Assembly (NCBI GenBank): GCA_019234175.1
Contig: JAFALP010000347.1
Span: forward strand, 1-5,715
Direction of reading: 5' to 3'
From: Actinomycetota bacterium
GTDB lineage: Bacteria; Actinomycetota; Thermoleophilia; Gaiellales; Gaiellaceae
Length of the DNA: 5,715 bases
Within the stretch, counting starts at the first letter, position 1; each line of letters opens with the position of its first letter. The notes beneath the pieces were generated by a model. The model searched no databases and was not told the DNA's origin. It was given only the letters and a program-made list of their open reading frames with translations. Made by a program: the position numbers and the translations under genes. Positions 1-5,715 of the stretch are shown here, piece by piece.

Positions 1-594
1 CAGCAGTCCGGCCTGCACAACCCGCAGCTGCCGGCGGCGCTGCGCGACGCGGGCGTGCGCGTCGTCGCCTCCGATGCCTCGAGGAACCCGATCCCGCTGC
101 GGCACGGCGACGCGGTCGCGCTGCCTCGCCATCCGATGAACGTCTACCAGGACGCGGCGACGCGGACCGAGGAGATCGAGGAGTATGACGCCCGCTATCA
201 CGTGCACGTCACGTGGGCCGAGTTCGTGCAGGGAGAGTCGACGCGCCTCCTGCGCCTCGTCCTCGCGAACGACCCGCGCCCGTCGTATGCGCACGAGTCG
301 AACCTCGCAAAGGACAGAATCCTGCTCGACGTGCTGAACACGACCCTCGATCGCTATCGCACCCTCGTGCGCGTGCCGTTCGCGCAGCCGACGATGACCG
401 CCGCGCTCCACGCACTCGTGCAGCAGCGCGCATGGTGGGGAGCGGTCCGCCGCGGCGCCGTCTCCGTCGTCCGCCGCGGCGCCACGATCACGTACACGGC
501 GAGGAGCGCGGTGGAAGCGCCGCTCACGATCGACGGGCGCCTGCAATGGATCGCCCTCAGCCCCGGCCGTCCCGCGACCGTCTCGGTGCCGTGA
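1..594 (+). CDS. Probable carbohydrate deacetylase-like protein (NodB-fold/Agd3-like), C-terminal part; 5' end outside the window
   Basis: The frame is open from base 1 to the TGA at 592-594, giving 197 visible residues. The true start lies upstream, and the GTG at 55 is only an internal codon. Near the visible N-terminus the segment SGLHNPQLPAALRDAGVRVV resembles the G..N...(8-10)..L...G motif late in NodB-fold polysaccharide deacetylases. It is followed by SDASR, then LPRHPMNVY and a T-E-E-I-E-E-Y-D-A-R-Y stretch. From memory, this order resembles the Agd3-like deacetylases that act on galactosaminoglycan-type polymers. The last 60 or so residues are rich in short beta-strand-like segments (AVSVV, ATITYTA, PLTIDG, ATVSVP), suggesting a terminal beta domain. 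Catalytic metal ligands and any signal peptide would lie upstream and cannot be checked. The protein probably acts outside the cytoplasm on the polysaccharide made by the downstream glycosyltransferases; that role is inferred from context. It could instead be another NodB-like hydrolase or a non-catalytic relative. Its stop overlaps the next start as GTGA. Confidence 0.5.
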   Translation, partial: QQSGLHNPQLPAALRDAGVRVVASDASRNPIPLRHGDAVALPRHPMNVYQDAATRTEEIEEYDARYHVHVTWAEFVQGESTRLLRLVLANDPRPSYAHESNLAKDRILLDVLNTTLDRYRTLVRVPFAQPTMTAALHALVQQRAWWGAVRRGAVSVVRRGATITYTARSAVEAPLTIDGRLQWIALSPGRPATVSVP

Positions 595-1874
595 ACGATC
601 CCGGCAGGCGCGACGCAGAGATCGAAGGGCTCCAGGCGGAGCTGCTCACGCGCTACGAGGAGCTGAACCTCCTCTACCGGCTCAGCGCCGACCTCAGCGG
701 CACGTTCGACGTCGTCACGCTCGCGCAGATCGCCCTCGGCCGCGCCATCGAGGTGCTCGGCTCGTCCGAGTCCGGCGTCGTGCTCCACGATCCCGGCGGC
801 GTCCGCCTCGTCGCCGCCCATAACGAGCCTCCGGTGCCGGTCGGCGAGTACCTTCCGCCCGGGGAGACGATCGCCGAGGAGGTGATCCGGACCGGGCGTC
901 CGATCGTGCGCGACGCCGAGGACGACGATCCGACGCCGACGAGGGTCCGGCGCCCCGGCCAGCCGAGCCTGAGCGTGCCGCTGCTGCCCGCGGCCGGCGA
1001 CGGCGCGGCGTTCGGCTCCATCTCGCTGCTGCGGCCGGTGGGCGGCCCCAAGTTCACCGCCAGCGACCTGCAGCTGGCGCAGGCGATCGCGTCGCAGCTC
1101 GCCTCGCGCATCGAGGCGAGCCGCCACGTGGACGAGCTGCAGGAGGCCGCGCAGGCCGAGCGCGAGGTCGAGCTCGCCGCGACGGTGCAGCGCTCACTGC
1201 TGCCGACCCTTCCCGAGACGGTGCGCGGCCTGCAGGTGACGGCGCGCTCGATCCCGGCGGCGCGCGTCGGCGGCGACCTCTACGACCTCGTCGTCGACAG
1301 CCGCGGCGCCGTCTGGCTCCTCGTCGCCGACGTGCTCGGCCACGGCTTCGCCTCCGCCGTGACGATGGCGAGCGTGCGCGCCGTCCTCCGCCGCGAGATG
1401 CGGGAACGCGACTCGCCGGCCGCCGCGCTCGAGTCGGCGAACGACACGCTGTACGCGGACCTCGTGCGCGCCGAGCAGCTCGTCACCGCGTTCTGCGCGC
1501 GCTGGGATCCCGCGAACCAGTACCTCGTGGTCGCGAACGCCGCGCACAATCCCGCGCTCGTGCGCCGCGCGAGCGGCATCGTGGAGGAGCTCGACGCCGA
1601 CGGCACGCCGCTCGGCCTCCTCGATCGCGCCCGCTACTCGGAGACCGTGACCGCGTTGCGCCAGGGGGACACGATGCTCCTCTACACCGACGGCGTCGTC
1701 GAGGCTCGCGGCGAGAGCGGGGAGCTCTTCGGCGACGAGCGGTTGAAGGCGATCGTCGCGTCGTCGGAGTCTCCGGGCGAGCTGACCGATCTCATCCTCT
1801 CGGCCGTCGATCTGCATCTCGCCGGCGGCCCGCGGCCCGACGACGTCACCATGCTCGCGGTGGCGCCCGCATGA
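591..1874 (+). CDS. GAF-domain SpoIIE/RsbU-type PP2C serine phosphatase
   Basis: This protein should dephosphorylate a phosphorylated STAS-domain antagonist and so start a partner switch; the likely substrate is the STAS protein encoded at 3355-3687. I chose the GTG at 591, giving 427 residues, because it forms a GTGA overlap with the upstream stop. The frame is open further back to 213, but that stretch is Arg/Pro-rich shadow sequence of the upstream gene. Residues 8-28 look helical or coiled-coil, about 28-175 form a GAF sensor domain, and about 195-427 form the PP2C domain, which opens with AATVQRSLLP. The metal-binding motifs are intact: GGDLYD at 227-232, DVLGHG at 247-252, TDG with Asp367, and PDD with Asp417-Asp418. 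It therefore looks catalytically active. No transmembrane segment is apparent, so it is probably cytosolic. The GAF ligand is unknown. The stop overlaps the next gene as ATGA. There is no strong Shine-Dalgarno before the GTG, so translation probably depends on coupling. Confidence 0.93.
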   Translation: MNDPGRRDAEIEGLQAELLTRYEELNLLYRLSADLSGTFDVVTLAQIALGRAIEVLGSSESGVVLHDPGGVRLVAAHNEPPVPVGEYLPPGETIAEEVIRTGRPIVRDAEDDDPTPTRVRRPGQPSLSVPLLPAAGDGAAFGSISLLRPVGGPKFTASDLQLAQAIASQLASRIEASRHVDELQEAAQAEREVELAATVQRSLLPTLPETVRGLQVTARSIPAARVGGDLYDLVVDSRGAVWLLVADVLGHGFASAVTMASVRAVLRREMRERDSPAAALESANDTLYADLVRAEQLVTAFCARWDPANQYLVVANAAHNPALVRRASGIVEELDADGTPLGLLDRARYSETVTALRQGDTMLLYTDGVVEARGESGELFGDERLKAIVASSESPGELTDLILSAVDLHLAGGPRPDDVTMLAVAPA

Positions 1875-3367
1875 GCGACGACGACATCCGCGGCCGCGCG
1901 CTCGCGCTCGCCTGGGCCGGGGCTCCGGAGGAGCGCCTCGACGCGGTCCTCGCGCTCGCAGCCTCGCTCGCGGGAATGCCGCGCGCGCATCTCTATCTCG
2001 CCGCGGGCGACGAGCGGCGCCTCCACCTGGAACGGACGCACGGGATCTCCGCCGCCCCGCCGCGCGGCGACGCCGAGGGGGGCGCCGGCGTGGCGCTCCC
2101 GCTGCCGCCGCTCGAGCTCCGCGTCGCCGACGACGAGGACGCGCGCATCGTGCCGACGCCGGAGGGATCGTTCTACTCCCTCCCGCTGCGCGGGGCGGGC
2201 GGCCTCGTCGGCACCATCCGCGTCGGGCCGATCGCGTCCGGGAAGCTCCCGCGCGGCGCCGAGAAGGATCTGCGCGCCGCCGCGCCCGAGCTCGCCGTCG
2301 TCGTCGCCGCCGCGCACGAGGCGGACGCGCTGGGCCGTCGGGCCGACGACGCGGAGAAGCGCGTCGCGGTCGGCAGGCGTCTGCAGGGCTCGTCGCTCGA
2401 GACCGGCAGGTTCGTGACGCTGCTGCTGCGGCTCGCCGTCCGCTCGTCGGGCGCCGACGGCGGCTTCGTCGCGATCGCGGACGGCGGGCGTCTGACCTTG
2501 CGCGCGAGCGACGGCCTGGAGGAGTACACCGCCGCCGCTCTCGCGACGGATCTCGTCGAGATCGTGACGGAGACGCAGTCGGCGTTCCTCCGCGACGCCG
2601 ATGCGGCGGAGCGCCTCGGCGTTCGTTCGATCCTCGCCGTTCCACTCATCGCCGGCGTGCGCGTCGAGGCGCTGCTCGCGCTCGTCGATCTCGGCGGCGG
2701 CCGCCTCGACCCGGCCAGCCTCGTGCTGCTGGAGACGCTCGCCGAGCACATCCGTCTCATGCTGGGGAACGAGCAGCTCTTCGACGAGTTCGTCGACCGC
2801 TACCTGGACACGCTGCGTGGCCTGGCGGAGTCGCTGGACGCGCGCAGCCCGGCGACGATCGGCCACCACGCCCGCGTCGCGGCGATCGCCGACGCGGTCG
2901 CGCTCGAGCTCGGGCTGCCGTCCGAGACGCGCGACGCGCTGCGCACGGCCGCGCTCGTGCACGACGTCGGTCTCGCCGGCGTCGCCGCGACGCCCGACGC
3001 GTACATCGCCGACATCGAGCATCCCACCATCGGCGCCGGCATGCTCGAGGCGCTGCCGCTCGCGCCCGGCGTGGTCGAGGCGGTCGAGGGCCACCACGAG
3101 TGGTTCGACGGCTGGGGGTTCCCGCGCGGGTCGCGCGGCGACCAGCTGCATCCGCTCGCGCGCGTCCTCGCTCTCGCCGAGTTCGCCGTCGAGGCCGCCG
3201 GCGGCGACGCGGTGCAGCCCCCGTGGCCGCCTGCGCGGCTTGCGAACGAGATCCGGGAGCGCCGCGGCTCGCAGTTCGACCCGGAGGTAGCCGACGCCGC
3301 CGTGAGACTTCTCGACGGCGGCCGGATGCCCGATCATACGAGCGGAGGGAGCGCATGGAGTACGTGA
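1871..3367 (+). CDS. GAF-GAF-HD-GYP-like protein with altered signature residues
   Basis: The 498-residue protein starts at an ATG in an ATGA overlap. Residues about 15-150 look like a first, divergent GAF-type domain and 150-175 form a charged helical linker. Residues 177-300 form a second GAF-like domain (GGFVAIADGG, then SILAVPLIAGV), and about 305-475 form an HD-GYP-like domain. Canonical HD-GYP enzymes hydrolyse cyclic di-GMP. Visible metal-ligand candidates are His332, His364-Asp365 (VHDVG), His384 and His408-His409 (GHHEWFDGWGFP). Three positions depart from the usual signature: the Lys of HDxGK is Leu, GYP reads GFP (416-418), and the Asp usual in the later AD.FDA element appears as Glu437 in ALAEFAVEA. 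Activity may be changed or lost, or the domain may only bind nucleotide or protein. It sits between the phosphatase and the STAS gene, so it may feed a second signal into the switch; this is inference. The last 13 bases overlap the STAS gene. The HD-type call is firm; the substrate is uncertain. Confidence 0.82.
   Translation: MSDDDIRGRALALAWAGAPEERLDAVLALAASLAGMPRAHLYLAAGDERRLHLERTHGISAAPPRGDAEGGAGVALPLPPLELRVADDEDARIVPTPEGSFYSLPLRGAGGLVGTIRVGPIASGKLPRGAEKDLRAAAPELAVVVAAAHEADALGRRADDAEKRVAVGRRLQGSSLETGRFVTLLLRLAVRSSGADGGFVAIADGGRLTLRASDGLEEYTAAALATDLVEIVTETQSAFLRDADAAERLGVRSILAVPLIAGVRVEALLALVDLGGGRLDPASLVLLETLAEHIRLMLGNEQLFDEFVDRYLDTLRGLAESLDARSPATIGHHARVAAIADAVALELGLPSETRDALRTAALVHDVGLAGVAATPDAYIADIEHPTIGAGMLEALPLAPGVVEAVEGHHEWFDGWGFPRGSRGDQLHPLARVLALAEFAVEAAGGDAVQPPWPPARLANEIRERRGSQFDPEVADAAVRLLDGGRMPDHTSGGSAWST
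3344..3349 (+). promoter_or_regulatory. Strong Shine-Dalgarno for the STAS gene
   Basis: GGAGGG lies 5 bases before the ATG at 3355, inside the end of the upstream HD-GYP-like coding sequence. It fixes the STAS start at 3355 and not at in-frame codons further upstream. It is one of only two strong ribosome binding sites in the window. Confidence 0.8.
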
Positions 3368-3687
3368 CGAGACGTGAAGCGGGCGCCACCGTCGTCGGGC
3401 TCTCCGGCGACGTCGACGTCGGCGGCGCGCAGCAGCTGCGCGAGGTCCTGGCCGACGCGCTCGCCGAGGGGGCGGTCGTCGTCGACCTGAGCGACGTTCG
3501 CTTCATCGACAGCGCCGGCATCGGCCTGCTCGTGACGGCGCATCGGCGAGCCGACGAACAGGGGACGACCTTCTCCGTCGCCGCGCCGAGCGAAGGGGCC
3601 CAGCGCGTGCTCTCGCTCACGCGCACCGATCGTCTGCTCGTCGTCCACCCGACGGTCGAGGCGGCGGTCGCCGCGCTCGGCGGGTGA
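3355..3687 (+). CDS. STAS-domain anti-sigma-factor antagonist (RsbV/SpoIIAA type)
   Basis: This is a 110-residue single-domain protein, the usual size for the family. In partner switching, the unphosphorylated STAS protein binds an RsbW-type kinase and displaces that kinase's other partner; phosphorylation by the kinase inactivates it. The fold is readable as an initial beta strand (TVVGLSGDVDV), a helix (AQQLREVLADAL), a central strand (AVVVDLSDVRFID) and the signature DSAGIGLLV. Ser53 in DSAG (Asp52 before it) is the expected phosphorylation site. The ATG is supported by the GGAGGG 5 bases upstream. The gene overlaps the HD-GYP-like gene by 13 bases and ends in a GTGA overlap with the kinase gene, as in rsbV-rsbW and spoIIAA-spoIIAB pairs. 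The phosphatase at 591-1874 is the natural enzyme to reactivate it. I am confident of the family; which partner it finally controls is unknown. Confidence 0.93.
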   Translation: MEYVTRREAGATVVGLSGDVDVGGAQQLREVLADALAEGAVVVDLSDVRFIDSAGIGLLVTAHRRADEQGTTFSVAAPSEGAQRVLSLTRTDRLLVVHPTVEAAVAALGG

Positions 3688-4091
3688 CCGATCCGGTACC
3701 GCATCTCGTCCTGCCGAGCACGTACGACTCGCTCGCGGAGGCGCGGGAGTGGGTCGCCGGCCACGCGCGTGCCGCCGGCTTCGACGGCCGCGACGTGCTC
3801 GACCTCGAGCTCGTCGTCACCGAGGCCGTCTCCAACGTCGTGCGCCACGCCTACGGCGGCGAGCCGGGCCGCGACGTGGAGCTCGACGCGCAGACGGAGC
3901 CGGGATTCATCGTGCTCCGCATCACGGACCACGGCGAACCGTTCACCGGAACGCGTGCGGTGGCGCCCGACGGCTCGCGAGGATACGGTCTCGGCCTCAT
4001 CGAGCAGCTCGTCGACTCGATGACGCGTTCGGCCGTTGAGGGAAGCAACACTTTGGAGCTCGTCAAGCATCGACCGGGAGGATCGTCGTGA
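3684..4091 (+). CDS. RsbW/SpoIIAB-type anti-sigma-factor serine kinase (HATPase_c_2)
   Basis: The 135-residue protein has a GHKL-type ATP-binding domain over nearly its full length. The N box is readable as ELVVTEAVSNVVRHAY with Glu47 and Asn51, the G1 motif as TDHGEPF with Asp82 and Gly84, and the G2 loop as GYGLGL at 100-105. These are the nucleotide and Mg2+ contacts of the family, so it should be able to bind ATP and phosphorylate the STAS protein encoded just upstream, probably at Ser53. The GTG start at 3684 forms a GTGA overlap with the STAS stop and has no strong ribosome binding site of its own, so production is probably coupled to the STAS protein. Members usually sequester a sigma factor, but none is encoded here: the next gene is a glycosyltransferase. 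The target may be a sigma factor elsewhere, or a non-sigma protein of the polysaccharide system. The stop again overlaps the next start as GTGA. Confidence 0.92.
   Translation: MTDPVPHLVLPSTYDSLAEAREWVAGHARAAGFDGRDVLDLELVVTEAVSNVVRHAYGGEPGRDVELDAQTEPGFIVLRITDHGEPFTGTRAVAPDGSRGYGLGLIEQLVDSMTRSAVEGSNTLELVKHRPGGSS
4076..4081 (+). promoter_or_regulatory. Strong Shine-Dalgarno for the first glycosyltransferase gene
   Basis: GGGAGG lies 6 bases before the GTG at 4088, inside the last codons of the kinase gene. It supports that start despite the 4-base overlap and suggests that this gene is also translated from new ribosome entry and not only by coupling. Confidence 0.75.
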
Positions 4092-5155
4092 ACGACGTTT
4101 GTCTTGTGCTCGAGGGGACGTATCCGAAGCTCGTCGGCGGCGTCTCGACGTGGGTCCACGACCTGACGACCGCGCTGCCGGACGTTCGCTTCGCCGTCGC
4201 GCGCATCGCGTCCGAGGACGAGCCCGCGCGTGCGTGCGAGTACGCGCCGCCCGCGAACGTGACCGTCGCCCAGGCGGCCGACGGGCTTCCGCCGGCGCGC
4301 GCATACCACGCGCTCTCCACCGGCCTCGCCGGCGAGACCGCCCGTCTCGCCGCGCGCTCGGCCGGCGTCCCGTTCCTGCTCACCGAGCACGGCCTCGCCT
4401 GGCACGAGGCGGCGCTGGGCCTGCCGGCTGCGTATCAGTACAACCCGGAGCTGCGCGCCGACGCGCACCTCGAGCTCGCCCGTCGCGCCTACGCGGAGGC
4501 GGCCGCGGTCGTCACCGTGTGCGCGCACAACGCGCGCGCGCAGCGCGGTCTGGGCGCGCGTCCGCTCGTCATCGAGAACGCCGCCGACGCTGCCGAGGTA
4601 ACGCGCATTCGCGACGGCATCCCGCGCGTCGGCCTCGTCGCGCGCGTGACGCCGGTGAAGGACGTGCTCACGTTCGTCCGCGCGTGCGCGCTCGTCGCCG
4701 GCGAGATCCCGGAGGCGGAGTTCGTCGTCATCGGCCCGCTCGACCACGACGCGTCGTACGCGGAGCGCTGCGTCGAGCTCTCCCGCCGGCTCGGTGTCGC
4801 CGTCACGTTCACCGGCGAGGCCTCGCCGCGCGCTTGGCTGCCGAAGCTCGACGTCGTCGCGCTCACGAGCGTGAGCGAGGCGCAGCCGCTGGCGCTGCTC
4901 GAGGCGATGGGCGCGGGGCTCCCCGTCGTCGCCACCGACGTGGGCGGATGCCGCGAGCTCGTCACGGGCGCCGGGCTCGTCGTGCCGCCGGCGTCGCCGG
5001 CCGCGACCGCGGGCGCGATCGTCACGCTCATGCGCGACCCCGGCCTGCGGCGGAGGATGGGCGCGGCCGGACGCGGGCGTGTGCTCGCGCGGCACCGGCC
5101 GGAGCTGCTCGCCGACCGGTACCGGCGGCTGTACGAGGAGCACGCCTGGGCGTGA
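4088..5155 (+). CDS. Compact PelF-like GT4 glycosyltransferase
   Basis: The 355-residue protein is a retaining GT-B enzyme of family GT4. The N-terminus reads VCLVLEGTYP (Glu9-Pro13), then GGVSTWVHDL at 17-26, which is the hallmark opening of PelF, the cytosolic glycosyltransferase of the Pel exopolysaccharide system. A TEHG motif around residues 99-102 matches the PelF/GT4 acceptor-side region. The C-terminal Rossmann domain has GLVARVTPVKDV with Arg186 and Lys191, the expected donor-phosphate contacts. It also has the EX7E motif from Glu264 to Glu272 (SEAQPLALLEAMGAGLPVV), typical of GT4 donor binding. No membrane segment is evident. PelF proteins are usually clearly longer, around 500 residues from memory; here only about 75 residues separate the opening motif from TEHG, so the N-terminal domain is short. 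The GTG start has a GGGAGG 6 bases upstream. The donor sugar cannot be read from sequence. A GT4 enzyme for another glycan remains possible. Confidence 0.88.
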   Translation: MNDVCLVLEGTYPKLVGGVSTWVHDLTTALPDVRFAVARIASEDEPARACEYAPPANVTVAQAADGLPPARAYHALSTGLAGETARLAARSAGVPFLLTEHGLAWHEAALGLPAAYQYNPELRADAHLELARRAYAEAAAVVTVCAHNARAQRGLGARPLVIENAADAAEVTRIRDGIPRVGLVARVTPVKDVLTFVRACALVAGEIPEAEFVVIGPLDHDASYAERCVELSRRLGVAVTFTGEASPRAWLPKLDVVALTSVSEAQPLALLEAMGAGLPVVATDVGGCRELVTGAGLVVPPASPAATAGAIVTLMRDPGLRRRMGAAGRGRVLARHRPELLADRYRRLYEEHAWA

Positions 5156-5168
5156 GGCGCGACCGGGC

Positions 5169-5715
5169 GTGACCACCGCCCTCCTCACCACCGAAGGCAC
5201 GTATCCGTTCGAAGGCGGGGGCGTGAGCGCCTGGTGCGACGTGCTCGTGCGCGAGCTGCCGGAGGTCGACTTCACCGTGCTCGCGATCACCGGGAGCAGC
5301 ACGTCGCCGCTGCGCTGGGACCCGCCGCCGAACGTCCGCGTCGTCCGCGTCCCGCTCTGGGAAGCCGGAGACCCGACGACGCTGCTCGAGCCGGGCGTGC
5401 CGCTGCGGGACCGGATCCGCTCGACGACGGACGCCGTCGTCGAGGAGGAGTTCGTGCCGCCGTTTCGCCGCGTCCTGCGCGGGATGCAGGACCCAGCCGC
5501 CCTCGACGGCTCCGCCGTGCACCAGCTCGCGCGCTTCGCGCGCCGGCGACACTGGCCGACCGCGTGGCGCTCCCGGCCGGCGTGGCGCGCGTTCGTCGCC
5601 GAGGAGACGGTGTTCGCGCTCGCGCGCGAGGGCCAGCGGCCGTCCGTCTTCGACCTCTCCGAGGCGCTCCGGTCGCTGTACAACCTGCTGCTCCCGTTGG
5701 CCGCGCCGCTCGAGC
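5169..5715 (+). CDS. Second PelF-like glycosyltransferase (DUF3492-type N-terminus), 3' end outside the window
   Basis: The frame is open from the GTG at 5169 to the window end, giving 182 visible residues. The opening is the same PelF hallmark as in the preceding gene and in the same register: EGTYP at residues 9-13 and GGVSAW at 17-22. Like PelF, it then has strand-like VDFTVLAI and a PPPNVRVVRVPLW segment. Unlike its neighbour it continues with a long helical, Arg/Trp-rich stretch and has reached no TEHG motif by residue 182, so it has the long N-terminal insertion expected of full-length PelF-type proteins. The catalytic Rossmann domain, EX7E motif and C-terminus lie outside the window. 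I chose GTG 5169 because the PelF motif begins 8 residues in. The gene is 13 bases after the previous stop, with a modest GAGGCG at 5154-5159 as a possible ribosome binding site. It probably acts in the cytosol with the first glycosyltransferase in making one polymer; that cooperation is inferred from adjacency. Confidence 0.82.
   Translation, partial: MTTALLTTEGTYPFEGGGVSAWCDVLVRELPEVDFTVLAITGSSTSPLRWDPPPNVRVVRVPLWEAGDPTTLLEPGVPLRDRIRSTTDAVVEEEFVPPFRRVLRGMQDPAALDGSAVHQLARFARRRHWPTAWRSRPAWRAFVAEETVFALAREGQRPSVFDLSEALRSLYNLLLPLAAPLE

Noticed and set aside
213..590. N-terminal extension of the phosphatase reading frame back to 213
   Set aside because: The extra residues are Arg/Pro/Ala-rich, overlap the real upstream gene almost entirely and match no domain; the GTG at 591 gives a GTGA junction like the others in the operon.
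1682..3337. Long minus-strand open frame of 551 codons opposite the HD-GYP-like gene
   Set aside because: Arg/Glu/Ala-rich shadow of the plus-strand gene, with no motif and no ribosome binding site worth noting.
3100..3354. Upstream extension of the STAS frame to 3100
   Set aside because: The extension is Arg-rich shadow of the HD-GYP-like gene; the ATG at 3355 has a strong Shine-Dalgarno and yields a normal-sized STAS protein.
4036..5172. Plus-strand open frame of 378 codons overlapping the first glycosyltransferase
   Set aside because: Its translation is a run of Arg/Ala/Gly; the alternative frame carries the PelF hallmark and the EX7E motif.
5525..5543. Short GC-rich inverted repeat (gcgcgc-ttc-gcgcgc) considered as a terminator
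   Set aside because: It lies inside the second glycosyltransferase coding sequence, has no U tract, and such repeats arise by chance in this composition.
3851..5683. Long minus-strand open frame of 610 codons
   Set aside because: It is antisense to three genes with clear motifs and its translation is low-complexity Arg/Ala/Asp-rich sequence without recognisable domains, as expected from high-GC codon bias.

Overview
The window is very GC-rich, with G or C at almost every third codon position, and is packed with plus-strand coding sequence. This composition, the frequent GTG starts and the gene families suggest a high-GC actinobacterium. Thermoleophilia-type lineages (Solirubrobacterales/Gaiellales) are plausible, but that placement is inference. 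All six genes run in the same direction. Successive genes overlap by 4, 4, 13, 4 and 4 bases, except that the last pair is separated by 13 bases, so they look like one translationally coupled operon that is cut at both ends of the window. I see no internal promoter, terminator, RNA gene, CRISPR array or mobile element, and no gene-free stretch longer than 13 bases.

Layout: (1) 1-594 is the C-terminal part of a protein resembling NodB-fold/Agd3-like carbohydrate deacetylases. (2) 591-1874 is a GAF-SpoIIE (PP2C) phosphatase of the RsbU type. (3) 1871-3367 is a GAF-GAF-HD-GYP-like protein with altered signature residues. (4) 3355-3687 is a STAS-domain anti-sigma-factor antagonist (RsbV/SpoIIAA type). 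(5) 3684-4091 is an RsbW/SpoIIAB-type ATP-binding serine kinase. (6) 4088-5155 is a compact PelF-like GT4 glycosyltransferase. (7) 5169 to the window end is the N-terminal part of a second PelF-like glycosyltransferase.

A likely reading is that a complete partner-switching module (phosphatase, antagonist, kinase) and a possible cyclic-dinucleotide protein sit inside an exopolysaccharide operon related to Pel. The deacetylase-like protein would modify the polymer outside the cell, the two PelF-like enzymes would build it in the cytosol, and the switch would control synthesis or transcription. No sigma factor is visible. In the position where spoIIAA-spoIIAB or rsbV-rsbW operons normally carry their sigma gene, this operon has a glycosyltransferase. 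The family calls rest on motifs read from the sequence. The link between the switch and the polysaccharide machinery is inferred from gene order.
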